Source: an uncultured Eubacteriales bacterium (lineage in GTDB: Bacteria > Bacillota > Clostridia > Oscillospirales > Acutalibacteraceae). From it: a DNA stretch of 64,000 nt. Shown here piece after piece: positions 41,180 through 50,010 of this stretch (its first letter is position 1; each line of letters opens with the position of its first letter). Below the pieces are notes generated by a model. It had not been told where the DNA came from. It saw only the letters and a list, made by a program, of their open reading frames with translations, and did not search any database. The translations under genes and the position numbers were made by a program. The DNA lies in contig CAKUMQ010000009.1 of NCBI GenBank assembly GCA_934667845.1, positions 1 to 64,000 of the forward strand. The letters run 5' to 3'.

Positions 41180-43765
41180 ATGGAAAAGAAAACGCTGCAT
41201 ATCATTCCCCACTCCCATTGGGACCGGGAATGGTATATGGGCTTTGAACGTCATCGGATGCGTCTCGTGGAGCTGTTTGACACGCTGATCCGGGTGATGG
41301 AGGAAAACCCCGACTACACCTATTACCACATGGACGGGCAGTATGTCGTGATCCAGGACTACTTAGAGGTGCGTCCGCAGATGAAGGACCGTCTGCTGGC
41401 GCTGATCCGCGCCGACCGGATCCAGGTCGGGCCGTGGTATGTGCTGCAGGATGAATACCTCACCTCGGGCGAGTCGAATGTCCGCAACATGCTCTACGGC
41501 ATCCGACTCTGCCGCGAGCTTGGCGCCGATCCCGTGATGACGGGCTATTTCCCCGATGCGTTCGGCAATATTTCGCAGGTGCCGCAGATCCTGCGCGGCT
41601 TCGGCATCGACAATGCCGCTTTCGGGCGCGGCGTCAGCGAGGTCGGCGCGGACAACGCCATCGGCGTCAAGCGCAACCCCTCGGAGTGGCGCTGGCGCTC
41701 CCCCGACGGCAGCGAGGTCGTCGGCGTGATGTTTGCCCACTGGTACCATAACGCCATGGAGCTGCCGACCGACAAGGAGAAGCTCGCGCCGCGTCTTGAA
41801 ACGCTGATCCGCGATTGTGAAGCCTCCGCCTACACCCCGCATCTGCTCGGACTCAACGGCTGCGACCATGAGCCGGTGCAGACGGATCTGCCCGAGGTGA
41901 TCAAAGCGGCAAACGAGCTGCTGGCCGGGCAGGATATCACGGTCAGGCAGAGCAATTTCAAGGAGTACGTCGCGGCGGTCAAGCCCTATGCAGCGTCGTT
42001 TCCGCAGGTCACGGGCGAACTGAACGGGCAGGGCACCAACGGTATGCACCTGCTGATCAACACCGCCTCGACCCATATTCCGCTGAAGCAGCGCAACCAC
42101 CGCGGGCAGAACCTGCTGACGCAGCAGGCGGAGCCGATCAGCGTGCTTGCCGCCCGCGAGGGGGATACCTATCGCGACGATATGCTGCTGTTCGCGTGGA
42201 AAAAGCTGATGGAGAACCATCCGCACGATTCCATCTGCAGCTGCAGCAGCGACGAGGTCACCGATGAGATGGTCTCCCGCTTTGAGCATTCCCGCCAGGT
42301 CGGCGAGTATGTGCGCGACGAGGCGATGGACTATCTGCGGCACCATGTGACCGCGGCGGAAAAAAGCGTGCTTGTCTGCCATACGACGGCGGGAACCGAG
42401 ACGGCGACAGTGACCGCGACGCTCGATTATCCCGAGGACAAAGCGGCGCTGACGGCGGTATCGCTGATCGCGCCGGACGGCACGGTGATTCCCGCCGTGC
42501 TGCAGGACAACGGCCGCACCTTTACCTATACGCTGCCGAAGACCACGTTTCGCAAGCCGCGCTATGTCCACCGCTACACCGTCACCTTCCCGGTGACGAT
42601 GACCGGTATCGGCTATGCGCTGTATACCGTGCGGGAGGAGGCTGCCCCTGCGGCTGCCGCGATCACCGTGACGGCGCGCGGTGCCGAGACCGCGACCATG
42701 AAGCTCGCCTTTGCCGAAAACGGCACGTTTGCCGTGACCGATAAGAAGAGCGGCGTGACCTACAGCGGGCTGAACGAATATGAGGACGTTGCCGATGCCG
42801 GCGAATCCTATAACTTTGTCCCGCTGGCGGATGATGTGCCGGTGTCCACGGCGGCGGATACGGCGCGCATCTGGATCGAGCGGCAGTCCCCGGTTTCGGT
42901 GACGTTCGGCGTGGAAAACCGCTGGGCGCTGCCGGTCGGGCGCGACGGCAAGGCGCGCAAGACGGAGACGGTCGAGACCGTGATCACGGCGTTTGTCACG
43001 CTGACGGCGGGGATCGACCGCGTGGACGTGCGCACGACATTTGACAATCAGAGCGAGGATCACCGTGTGCGCGCGCTGTTCCGCCCGCATATCGAGACGG
43101 AAAAGAGCCTCGCCGACGGACAGTTTGACCTCGTTGAGCGCGGCATCACGCCGTGGAAGGAGTGGATCAACCCGTCGAACTGCCAGCGCTGCCAGGCGTT
43201 TTTCGCGCTGGAGGATGCCGCGCGCGGACTGGCTGTGGCGGGACGCGGACTGCATGAGTTTGAGATCCTGCGCGACGGCGAGAATACGATGGCGCTGACG
43301 CTGCTGCGCTGCGTGGGGCATATGGGCGACTGGGGCGTGTTCCCGACGCCGCACATGCAGTGCAAGGGCGTACAGACGCTGGAATATGCGGTGGTGCCGT
43401 ATGCGGCGGCAAACCGCGAGCAGGCGTTTGCGCTGGCGCACAGCTTTGCAGACGATGCCTTTGTCACGGGCGATGTGGACGCGCAGGCGGGCAGCCTGCC
43501 GCCCGTGCAGACGCTGGTCGCCGTGGATGCGCCCGCGCTCGTGACCTCCGCCTGCAAGCGCAGCGAGGATAAGCGCGCGACGGTGCTGCGTCTGTATAAT
43601 CCGCTTTGCCGCGATGTGGACGCCACGCTGACGCTGGATTCCGCCGTGAAAGAGCTGTATGCGTCCGACCTCGCGGAAAACGAGGGCGAGGCGCTGCCGA
43701 TCGCGGACGGCAAGGCGAAGTTGACGGTTCCCGCCAAAAAAATTGTGACCTATCGGTTCCGCTGA
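41180..43765 (+). CDS. Glycoside hydrolase family 38 alpha-mannosidase (MngB-like group)
   Basis: An 861-residue GH38 enzyme. The zinc motif HSHWDREWY starts near residue 10, the nucleophile region GYFPDAFGNISQ is near 118, and the catalytic half runs to about residue 400, followed by the beta-sandwich C-terminal half. The HSHWDREW / PDAFGN signatures match the shorter bacterial mannosidases that include mannosylglycerate hydrolase, distinct from the HSHIDIDW type at 7466. No signal peptide, so cytosolic. It has its own promoter, long leader and terminator, so it is a single-gene unit. The substrate is not resolvable from sequence. Confidence 0.92.
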   Translation: MEKKTLHIIPHSHWDREWYMGFERHRMRLVELFDTLIRVMEENPDYTYYHMDGQYVVIQDYLEVRPQMKDRLLALIRADRIQVGPWYVLQDEYLTSGESNVRNMLYGIRLCRELGADPVMTGYFPDAFGNISQVPQILRGFGIDNAAFGRGVSEVGADNAIGVKRNPSEWRWRSPDGSEVVGVMFAHWYHNAMELPTDKEKLAPRLETLIRDCEASAYTPHLLGLNGCDHEPVQTDLPEVIKAANELLAGQDITVRQSNFKEYVAAVKPYAASFPQVTGELNGQGTNGMHLLINTASTHIPLKQRNHRGQNLLTQQAEPISVLAAREGDTYRDDMLLFAWKKLMENHPHDSICSCSSDEVTDEMVSRFEHSRQVGEYVRDEAMDYLRHHVTAAEKSVLVCHTTAGTETATVTATLDYPEDKAALTAVSLIAPDGTVIPAVLQDNGRTFTYTLPKTTFRKPRYVHRYTVTFPVTMTGIGYALYTVREEAAPAAAAITVTARGAETATMKLAFAENGTFAVTDKKSGVTYSGLNEYEDVADAGESYNFVPLADDVPVSTAADTARIWIERQSPVSVTFGVENRWALPVGRDGKARKTETVETVITAFVTLTAGIDRVDVRTTFDNQSEDHRVRALFRPHIETEKSLADGQFDLVERGITPWKEWINPSNCQRCQAFFALEDAARGLAVAGRGLHEFEILRDGENTMALTLLRCVGHMGDWGVFPTPHMQCKGVQTLEYAVVPYAAANREQAFALAHSFADDAFVTGDVDAQAGSLPPVQTLVAVDAPALVTSACKRSEDKRATVLRLYNPLCRDVDATLTLDSAVKELYASDLAENEGEALPIADGKAKLTVPAKKIVTYRFR

Positions 43766-43778
43766 GACCGGGCAAAAA

Positions 43779-43824
43779 ACCGACCCGCACAGGGGTACTC
43801 CCTGTGCGGGTCGGTCTGTTTTTT
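43779..43824. terminator. Bidirectional terminator between GH38 and alaX
   Basis: A perfect 16-bp stem, ACCGACCCGCACAGGG with its complement (43779-43815), is followed by CTGTTTTTT on the plus strand and flanked by an A-run on the left (T-run on minus). Confidence 0.9.
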
Positions 43825-43833
43825 CAGGATAAT

Positions 43834-45000
43834 TTATTCCGCCGCTGCCGCAAAACGGGCGAGACAGGTCTCGATCGTGTGCTGCGATGCGTCGATTCTG
43901 CCCTGCCAGCAGGCGGCAGCACCGCCGCCGCGGGCGGACAGCTCCTGCCGCAGCAATCCCGCAAGCGGGGAGAGGTCGACACTCTCGCTGCCGATCACGC
44001 CGGTGTAGCCCTCGCGGTCACTGCCGGAAAACACGGCGCAGACACGGTTTTTCCGCTTTTGCGCCGCCGTCAGCAGCGGGCGGCAGAGCTTGGCGTCCGC
44101 ATCGGGCAGAAAAACGGCGCAGAGCGGCTGATCCTGCGGCAGCGTTTTTGCCGTCATCTCCGCGAGCGCCCGCCGGACGGCGGCTGCCCGACGGGCGTCC
44201 TCCTCGCGGGCGGCAAGCAGGCGGGTCACGGCGGCGTGCAGCTCCTCCGGCTTGGCGGAGAGCGCCGCGGCGGCGCGCCCCGCTTCGGTGTAGAGGGCTT
44301 CAAATGCCGCAAACGCCGCCTGCCCGCAGAGCATGTGCACCCGCGTGCCGCCCTTATACCGCATGGCGTCGAGCAGCTTGATCCCGCCGACCTGCCCCGT
44401 GCGGGACACATGCGGGGCGCAGCAGGCGCAGACGTCCACCCCGGGGATGACGACCAGCCGCACGGCGCCGGTCAGCTCCTTTTTGCTGCGGTAATCTGTC
44501 TTTTCCAGCTCCTCCGGAGACGGAAAGCGGATCTCGACCGCAATATCCGCCGCGACCGCCGCGTTGGCCTCCTGCTCAATAGCGCAAAGCTGCGCGCGGG
44601 TCAGCTCGCCGTCGAGGTCCAGCGTCGTGTCGCTGTGGCCGAGGTGAAAGCCCACATTGTGCAGCCCGAAGCGGCGAAAGAGCAGCCCGGACACGATATG
44701 CTCGCCGGTGTGGTGCTGCATCCGTGCAAAGCGAACGGCGTAGTCAAGCCGCCCCGTCACGGCCTCACCCGCCGCCAGCGGCATGTCGGTGTAATGCACG
44801 GGGTCGCCGTCGACAAGCTGCACATCCGTCACATGCGCCGCGCCGAGCGTGCCGGTGTCGGCGTATTGCCCGCCCCCTTCGGGGAAAAAGGCGGTGCGGT
44901 CGAGCCGCACGGCATAGCCGTCCTTCGCGGGCGCGCAGGAGAGCACGGATGCCGTAAACTCCCGGCAGGCACCGTCTGTTTCATACAGCCGCTCGGTCAT
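43834..45000 (-). CDS. alaX: Alanyl-tRNA editing protein AlaX (long form)
   Basis: A 388-residue free-standing editing protein. It has the HxxxH zinc motif of the AlaRS editing domain (HHTGEH near residue 96), the CACCAPH motif near 193 that supplies the other ligands, and a long C-terminal extension with a DHHA1-like region (about 240-385). It hydrolyses mischarged Ser- or Gly-tRNA(Ala). The start overlaps the rmuC stop by 4 bp (ATGA), so it is co-transcribed as the second gene. The length matches AlaX-L. Confidence 0.9.
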   Translation of the reverse strand: MTERLYETDGACREFTASVLSCAPAKDGYAVRLDRTAFFPEGGGQYADTGTLGAAHVTDVQLVDGDPVHYTDMPLAAGEAVTGRLDYAVRFARMQHHTGEHIVSGLLFRRFGLHNVGFHLGHSDTTLDLDGELTRAQLCAIEQEANAAVAADIAVEIRFPSPEELEKTDYRSKKELTGAVRLVVIPGVDVCACCAPHVSRTGQVGGIKLLDAMRYKGGTRVHMLCGQAAFAAFEALYTEAGRAAAALSAKPEELHAAVTRLLAAREEDARRAAAVRRALAEMTAKTLPQDQPLCAVFLPDADAKLCRPLLTAAQKRKNRVCAVFSGSDREGYTGVIGSESVDLSPLAGLLRQELSARGGGAAACWQGRIDASQHTIETCLARFAAAAE

Positions 45001-46295
45001 GTCTCATCCTCCGGCATGGTATCCGCCGCGCCTGCCTCCATGCCGAGCAACTGCTCGGCTTCGGCGCCGCCGACCTCTTCCACATTTTTGAGCTTTTGCC
45101 GGATGACGCGGTTGCGGCGCTCGGCCTCGTCGAGCGTGTTTCCGGCCTCCTCCAGCTTGCGGCGCACCTTCTTGAACACGGCGGCAAACTGGTCATACTG
45201 CTGCTTGGCGGCGCCGAGCACCTTCCACACCTCGGCGGCGCGCTTGTCGAGCGCAATGGTGCGGAAGCCCATGCGCAGCGTGTTGAGGAATGCCGTCACG
45301 GTCGTCGGACCGCAGACCATCACACGGTAGTCGCGCTGCACCTCCTCCACCAGTCCGGGCAGGCGCAGCACCTCAGCATACAGCCCCTCGGTCGGCAAAA
45401 ACAGGATCGCAAAATCCGTGGTGGCGGGCACTTCGATGTACAGGTCGTGGATGGTCTTGGCTTCGCTGCGCACCGTGCGCTCAAGCGCGCGCGTGGCTTC
45501 ATCGACGGCAGCCTTGTCCGCCCGGTCGGCAGCCTCGGACAGCCGCAGATAGTCCTCCTGCGGGAATTTGGAGTCGATCGGCAGCCAAACGGTGCCGTCG
45601 CCCGACCGCGCCGGAATCTTCACGGCGTATTCCACCATTTTGCCGTTGTTGCGCGGCGAGACGTTGCGGGCGTACTGGTCGGGCGTCAATGTCTGCTCAA
45701 GCAGGCTGCCGAGCTGCACCTCCGCCCATGTGCCGCGCGCCTTGACGTTGGTCAGCACCCGCTGCAGGTCGCTGACGCCGCCTGCGAGCTTCTGCATCTC
45801 GCCGAGCGACTTGTAGACGTTCTGCAGCTGCTCGCCGACCGTTTTGAAGCTCTGATCCAGCCGGGTGGACAGCGTCGCCTCCAGCTTTTCGTCCACCGTC
45901 TGCCGCATCTGCTCGAGCTTTTGCTCATTGGAGGTCTGCAGCTGTGTGACCGACCGGGTCAGCACGTCGGTGACGCGGTCCAGCCGCTCGGACAAAAGTC
46001 GGAACAGCTTGTCCTGCTGCTCGCCGACGCGATCCGAAAGCGCCGTGCGGCTTTTCTGCTGCTCCACCGCCAGCTCGCCGCGCAGGCGGGTCAGCGCGTC
46101 CCGCAGCTCGCGCATGACGGCGTCGTTGTCCTGCCGGTTGCGGTGCAGCTCATCGGTCAGCCGCCCCTCCAGCTCCTTGATCCGGGCTTGTGTCTCCCTG
46201 TCCTCGCTGCCGCCCTTTTGCCGCAGCAGCACAACGACGAGCAGCACTGCGTTGATCAGCCCCAAAACGGCGCCGACATAGCCGATCCATTCCAT
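44997..46295 (-). CDS. rmuC: RmuC-family DNA recombination protein
   Basis: A 432-residue RmuC protein: an N-terminal membrane helix (residues 4-24), a long coiled coil (about 30-170) and an endonuclease-like RmuC domain (about 180-390; WAEVQLGSLLEQTLTPDQY, LPIDSKFP, GPTTVTAFLNTLRMGF). It limits rearrangements at inverted repeats in E. coli. SD GGAGGGTGA before the ATG. It has its own promoter at 46346-46374 and is the first gene of the rmuC-alaX pair. Confidence 0.92.
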   Translation of the reverse strand: MEWIGYVGAVLGLINAVLLVVVLLRQKGGSEDRETQARIKELEGRLTDELHRNRQDNDAVMRELRDALTRLRGELAVEQQKSRTALSDRVGEQQDKLFRLLSERLDRVTDVLTRSVTQLQTSNEQKLEQMRQTVDEKLEATLSTRLDQSFKTVGEQLQNVYKSLGEMQKLAGGVSDLQRVLTNVKARGTWAEVQLGSLLEQTLTPDQYARNVSPRNNGKMVEYAVKIPARSGDGTVWLPIDSKFPQEDYLRLSEAADRADKAAVDEATRALERTVRSEAKTIHDLYIEVPATTDFAILFLPTEGLYAEVLRLPGLVEEVQRDYRVMVCGPTTVTAFLNTLRMGFRTIALDKRAAEVWKVLGAAKQQYDQFAAVFKKVRRKLEEAGNTLDEAERRNRVIRQKLKNVEEVGGAEAEQLLGMEAGAADTMPEDET

Positions 46296-46345
46296 ATGGC
46301 TTCACCCTCCGCTTGATTTGTATTGCCTACAGTGACTTTGTCTAC

Positions 46346-46374
46346 AGTTTACCCCATTTTCCGTCTGCCGTCAA
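46346..46374 (-). promoter_or_regulatory. Promoter of rmuC-alaX
   Basis: Minus-strand TTGACG (46369-46374), 17-bp spacer, TAAACT (46346-46351), about 50 bp before the rmuC ATG. Confidence 0.65.
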
Positions 46375-46386
46375 GCGGCAAACGCA

Positions 46387-46424
46387 GCAAAAAGGGGGTC
46401 TCCGGGCGGAGACCCCCTTTTTGC
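46387..46424 (-). terminator. Terminator of the gntR-ABC operon
   Basis: A perfect 17-bp stem, GCAAAAAGGGGGTCTCC with its complement around GGGC, ends in TTTTTGC on the minus strand. It lies 15 bases beyond the permease stop codon. Confidence 0.88.
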
Positions 46425-46439
46425 GTATGCGGCGACGGT

Positions 46440-48596
46440 TTATGCCGCCGCGTCGGTGGCATCGGAATTGTAGGAGATTTCCTGAGAGGTTTCAGGCTCT
46501 CCGTTCTCCTGCTGTGCCTCGTTCAGACGCCGGACCAGCTCATCAAGCTCGGGCTGCGCGGAGGCAGGCAGCGAGAAATAATACTCGTTGATCCAAGCCC
46601 TGCCGTCGTTGTCATAGCAGTTGGTGAGGAGCGTGAAGATTGTCGAGCCGGCATCGGCAGTCTGAGCCTTGTTCAGCAGCTCATGCAGAGCGCGGCATAT
46701 GGCGGCGGAGTCGCCGGTTTCGCTGTCCCCGAAATAGTAGGGGGCAGCGTCCTTGGACAGCTTGATGCCGTCCGGCACGGAGTTGCAGGTGTTCATCGAG
46801 AAATGATACGACCAGTATGCGCCGCTTTCCATCAACTTGACCCGTTCAAGCGCAGCGTCCTTGTCGGGCAGCTTCGCCATATACAGCCGGATGGTGCGGG
46901 AAAATTCCCAGGGGATATACACGTTTTCGGTGGAGCCGTTTCTGGTCAGATAAAGGGTGAACGGCGATGCGGTCAGCGAGAGGTCGTCTGGATCGACGCT
47001 GCTGCGTATATAGCGGTACCAGTCGACAAAATGGGACTTCGCATAGTCCGCCACCTCTGCGCAGAATGTCTCATAGATCTCCGGAAGCGCGGCGGAATCG
47101 GTCAGCGCCGGGGTGCAGGAGAGGGAGAGACCGCTTGACCCGATCTGCGGCAGGGTGCTGTAGGCGCGGATGACCGTCTCGTTGGCGGTGAGCACTTTGG
47201 TCAGCTGTGCGCTCTGCTCCTCACTCGGATACAGCACCCGCGTCACGGTGCGGGCGCCCGAACGGATGCGCACCGTGACCGCCCCTTGAGAGCCGTTGCC
47301 TTTGGAGAAGTTGTGCCTGCGGATGGCGGCGACATGCTCCGATAAAAGCTCCGCCGTCATGTGGCGCAGCGTCGGGTCGGTCAGCTCGGGCGCGGAGGTG
47401 CGGTCCATGAAGAAATCGTCCTCACTGTAGAACGTCACGCCCGAGATCTGCTCCGCCGCAGGCGTATAGGACAGCACGACCTCGCGGAAACCGAAGACGG
47501 CAAGCCCATAGGCGACGTTCAGCGCCAGCACGATGCCGAAGGCGGAGAAAACGCGAAGGAGCGCTTTGAACCGCCGCATGGTGATGAGCTGATAGATCAG
47601 CATGGTCACAAGCGCCAGGATGTACATGACGACAAGCCAGAAGATCCAGTCCTTGAGTCCCTCGCTGCCGCACAGCAGGCGGTCGGTGATGATGGAGGCG
47701 GGCAGCAGGCTCGCGGCAAAGCCGACGACGATGCACAAAAGCCGCTGGATCCGCGGGCTGTGGGCGGCGCGCTCCGCCGATTCGCTGCGGCGGCGGACAA
47801 ACAGAAACAGCGCGGCGGCGGCGTACAGCAGACCGAGCACAAGGGAATACACCCCGGAGCTCGGTTTTGTCACGACCTCGCTCCAGTTGCCGACCAGGCC
47901 GAAGATCAGCCCCGCCGGCACGTTATACCGCACATCGAGAAGCGGCAGCGATTCGCCGGACGAGAGGATCGGCAGCGATTCGCGCAGCAGGAGCACGATA
48001 GCGATCAGGACGATGCGGGGCAGATACAACAAAAGCCCCGTGCCGATGACGTTGTTGAAGCCGTTGCCCGTTACGCTCATGGCGATGGCGGCAGCTGCCG
48101 CCGCGAGCACGGCGCCCGCCATCATGTTGAACACATAGATCCACAGGCTGCCGGACGGGATGACATAGGCGCCCGCGAGCAGAATGCGGAAAAATACACG
48201 GCTGGTCAGCGCCGGAACGACCGCCAGCACGGCAAGCCAGGACAAAACGGCGGCAAAAAAGCTCAGAAACAGGCATTCGCGCCGCTCGGGAAGCTGATGA
48301 TAAAAGTCGCTCGCGCTGCGGCTGTTCAAAAAGCGGAACAGATACAGCACCATCAGCGGCGCAATGACTGTCGGCAGCAGCACCAGAAGCGGTATACCGG
48401 CAATGCCGTCGAGCGACTGCACACGCGTGGATGACGACAGGCTCATGCCAAACAGCGGATCAACGGCGACCACGCGGATGCCGATCGGCACCAAAACGGC
48501 GCACAGCTCGAGCACCACAAGCGACATAATGCCGATCAGCGTCAGCTGACGAATACCCTCCCGCCAAAGCGACGGGGAAAACCATCGACGTTTCAT
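46440..48596 (-). CDS. ABC-2-type permease with large C-terminal soluble domain (YtrC/D-like)
   Basis: A 718-residue protein with about eight to ten membrane segments in residues 10-390 and a C-terminal extracytoplasmic-looking domain (about 400-715, starting near SGVTFYSEDDFF). Probably the membrane part of the exporter whose ATPase is encoded upstream. It resembles large permeases found with YtrA-type regulators; the soluble part may be the DUF6449 family (from memory, not verified). ATG 48596 overlaps the ATPase stop by 4 bp and follows GGGAGGGG. The substrate is unknown; similar systems respond to cell-wall antibiotics. Confidence 0.78.
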   Translation of the reverse strand: MKRRWFSPSLWREGIRQLTLIGIMSLVVLELCAVLVPIGIRVVAVDPLFGMSLSSSTRVQSLDGIAGIPLLVLLPTVIAPLMVLYLFRFLNSRSASDFYHQLPERRECLFLSFFAAVLSWLAVLAVVPALTSRVFFRILLAGAYVIPSGSLWIYVFNMMAGAVLAAAAAAIAMSVTGNGFNNVIGTGLLLYLPRIVLIAIVLLLRESLPILSSGESLPLLDVRYNVPAGLIFGLVGNWSEVVTKPSSGVYSLVLGLLYAAAALFLFVRRRSESAERAAHSPRIQRLLCIVVGFAASLLPASIITDRLLCGSEGLKDWIFWLVVMYILALVTMLIYQLITMRRFKALLRVFSAFGIVLALNVAYGLAVFGFREVVLSYTPAAEQISGVTFYSEDDFFMDRTSAPELTDPTLRHMTAELLSEHVAAIRRHNFSKGNGSQGAVTVRIRSGARTVTRVLYPSEEQSAQLTKVLTANETVIRAYSTLPQIGSSGLSLSCTPALTDSAALPEIYETFCAEVADYAKSHFVDWYRYIRSSVDPDDLSLTASPFTLYLTRNGSTENVYIPWEFSRTIRLYMAKLPDKDAALERVKLMESGAYWSYHFSMNTCNSVPDGIKLSKDAAPYYFGDSETGDSAAICRALHELLNKAQTADAGSTIFTLLTNCYDNDGRAWINEYYFSLPASAQPELDELVRRLNEAQQENGEPETSQEISYNSDATDAAA

Positions 48597-49501
48597 TTGA
48601 TCCCCTCCCAAAGCTCATCAAAGGAATAGCCGAGCGCCTCCATCTCATAGGTGAACACTTCTTCGAGCGTCAGCGGCAGCACATCGAGCAGCAGCGGGTG
48701 ACGCGCGGACAGCGCGGCGACCACCGGCTCCCGCTCGCCCCGCAGAATGAGCGTGGCGACCGATCCGTGGCGGGAAAAGTGCAGAATGTCTAGATCGGGG
48801 AAATTCTCGCGCGAGAAATCGCCGGGAAATGCGATCTGTACCTTTAAAAGCGAGGTCTTCAGATCGCTGATGTCCCGCTCGAATACGAGACCGCCCCGGT
48901 GCAGCAGGGCGAGCTGGTCACAGGTATCCTCCAGCTCCCGCAGTGAGTGGGAGGTGATGATCGCCGTGGCTTTGCGTTCGGCGACATCGCCGCAGATCAG
49001 CCCCTTGACTACCCGCCGCATGACGGGATCGAGACCGTCAAACGTCTCGTCGAAAAAGAGGTAGTCCGGCCGGCAGGAGATGGTCAGCAGGATCGCCGCC
49101 TGCCGCTTCATGCCCTTGGAAAACTGGGCGATCGGCTTTTTCGGGTCCAGCCGGAACGCCGCGACCAGCTCCCGGCACCGCTTTTCGTCAAAGCGGCGGT
49201 AGGCATGGGCATACAGCTGCATCATCCGCTCGATCGTCGCGTTGTTCAGAAAGTACAGCTCATCCGGCACAAACCCGATGCGCTCCTTGACGGCGGGATT
49301 TTCCCACACCGGCTCGCCGTCAAGCGTGACCGTGCCGCCGTCGGCGCGGTAGATGCCGGTGATCAGCCGCAAAAATGTGGATTTTCCCGCGCCGTTTGAG
49401 CCGACCATGCCGTAGATACAGCCCTGCTGAATCGTACAGGAGATGTCGGTCAGTGCCGGAAAGGTGTCAAACCGCTTGGTCAGATGCGAGACCTGGATCA
49501 T
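48593..49501 (-). CDS. ABC transporter ATP-binding protein
   Basis: A 302-residue ATPase: Walker A GSNGAGKST near residue 35, signature FSKGMKRQ near 130 and Walker B YLFFDE near 153. The signature lacks the canonical LSGGQ, as is common in ABC-2 exporter ATPases of the YtrB/CcmA type. Its start overlaps the gntR stop by 4 bp, and its stop overlaps the permease start, so the three genes are translationally linked. Confidence 0.93.
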   Translation of the reverse strand: MIQVSHLTKRFDTFPALTDISCTIQQGCIYGMVGSNGAGKSTFLRLITGIYRADGGTVTLDGEPVWENPAVKERIGFVPDELYFLNNATIERMMQLYAHAYRRFDEKRCRELVAAFRLDPKKPIAQFSKGMKRQAAILLTISCRPDYLFFDETFDGLDPVMRRVVKGLICGDVAERKATAIITSHSLRELEDTCDQLALLHRGGLVFERDISDLKTSLLKVQIAFPGDFSRENFPDLDILHFSRHGSVATLILRGEREPVVAALSARHPLLLDVLPLTLEEVFTYEMEALGYSFDELWEGIK

Positions 49502-49875
49502 GGTTTTTCCTCCTCTGCATAGACGGCGTCAATATGCGCCGCCAGTTCTTCCCTCGAAACGCCCGCCAGGGCGAGTGCCCGCACCAGTGCGTCCAGCTCC
49601 GGCAGGCGCTTGCGTGCCCGCTCCTCTAAAAGCTGCGCCGCGTGCGCCGTGATAAAGCAGCCGCGCCCCGGCACGGCACAGAGGATCCCGCGCGCGTCGA
49701 GATCGTTATAGGCGCGCTGGATCGTGTTGGGGTTGACCGCCAGCTCGATGGACAGCCCGCGCACTGAGGGCAGCTGGTCGCCCGCCTTTAGCAGACCGGA
49801 CAGCACCAGATCCTCCGTTTGCCGGATCAACTGCTCATAGATCGGCTCACGCGACATGGTGTCTACATGAAACAT
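49498..49875 (-). CDS. GntR-family repressor, YtrA subfamily
   Basis: A 125-residue regulator: a GntR winged helix (AGDQLPSVRGLSIELAVNPNTIQRAYNDL) then a short helical dimerisation tail of about 40 residues, the YtrA hallmark. SD GGGAGGG. The promoter (49917-49945) and a matching inverted repeat (49888-49914) lie immediately upstream, so it very likely represses its own gntR-ATPase-permease operon. The inducer is unknown. Confidence 0.93.
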   Translation of the reverse strand: MFHVDTMSREPIYEQLIRQTEDLVLSGLLKAGDQLPSVRGLSIELAVNPNTIQRAYNDLDARGILCAVPGRGCFITAHAAQLLEERARKRLPELDALVRALALAGVSREELAAHIDAVYAEEEKP

Positions 49876-49887
49876 ATCATCCCTCCC

Positions 49888-49914
49888 AGCTGTATTAACA
49901 GTGTTGGTACAGTT
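49888..49914 (-). promoter_or_regulatory. YtrA-type operator
   Basis: Inverted repeat AGCTGTA-N13-TACAGTT, half-sites 49888-49894 and 49908-49914, between the -10 box and the gntR start. The wide spacing matches the two-half-site form known for YtrA-subfamily operators. Confidence 0.7.
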
Positions 49915-49916
49915 GA

Positions 49917-49945
49917 ACTATACCATACAAACGGGAGGTTGTCAA
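49917..49945 (-). promoter_or_regulatory. Promoter of the gntR-ABC operon
   Basis: Minus-strand consensus TTGACA (49940-49945), 17-bp spacer, TATAGT (49917-49922). The -35 box abuts the terminator of the upstream glycosyltransferase gene. Confidence 0.82.
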
Positions 49946-49946
49946 G

Positions 49947-49983
49947 CAAAAAAGATCCCGCGCGAAAAATTTTTCCGCGCGGG
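49947..49983 (-). terminator. Terminator of the polA-glycosyltransferase transcript
   Basis: CCCGCGCG/CGCGCGGG stem with AAAAATTTTT centre (49957-49983), followed on the minus strand by ATCTTTTTTG. Confidence 0.85.
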
Positions 49984-50010
49984 GGCAAGACACCCGTCCG
50001 CAGCGGCGGA

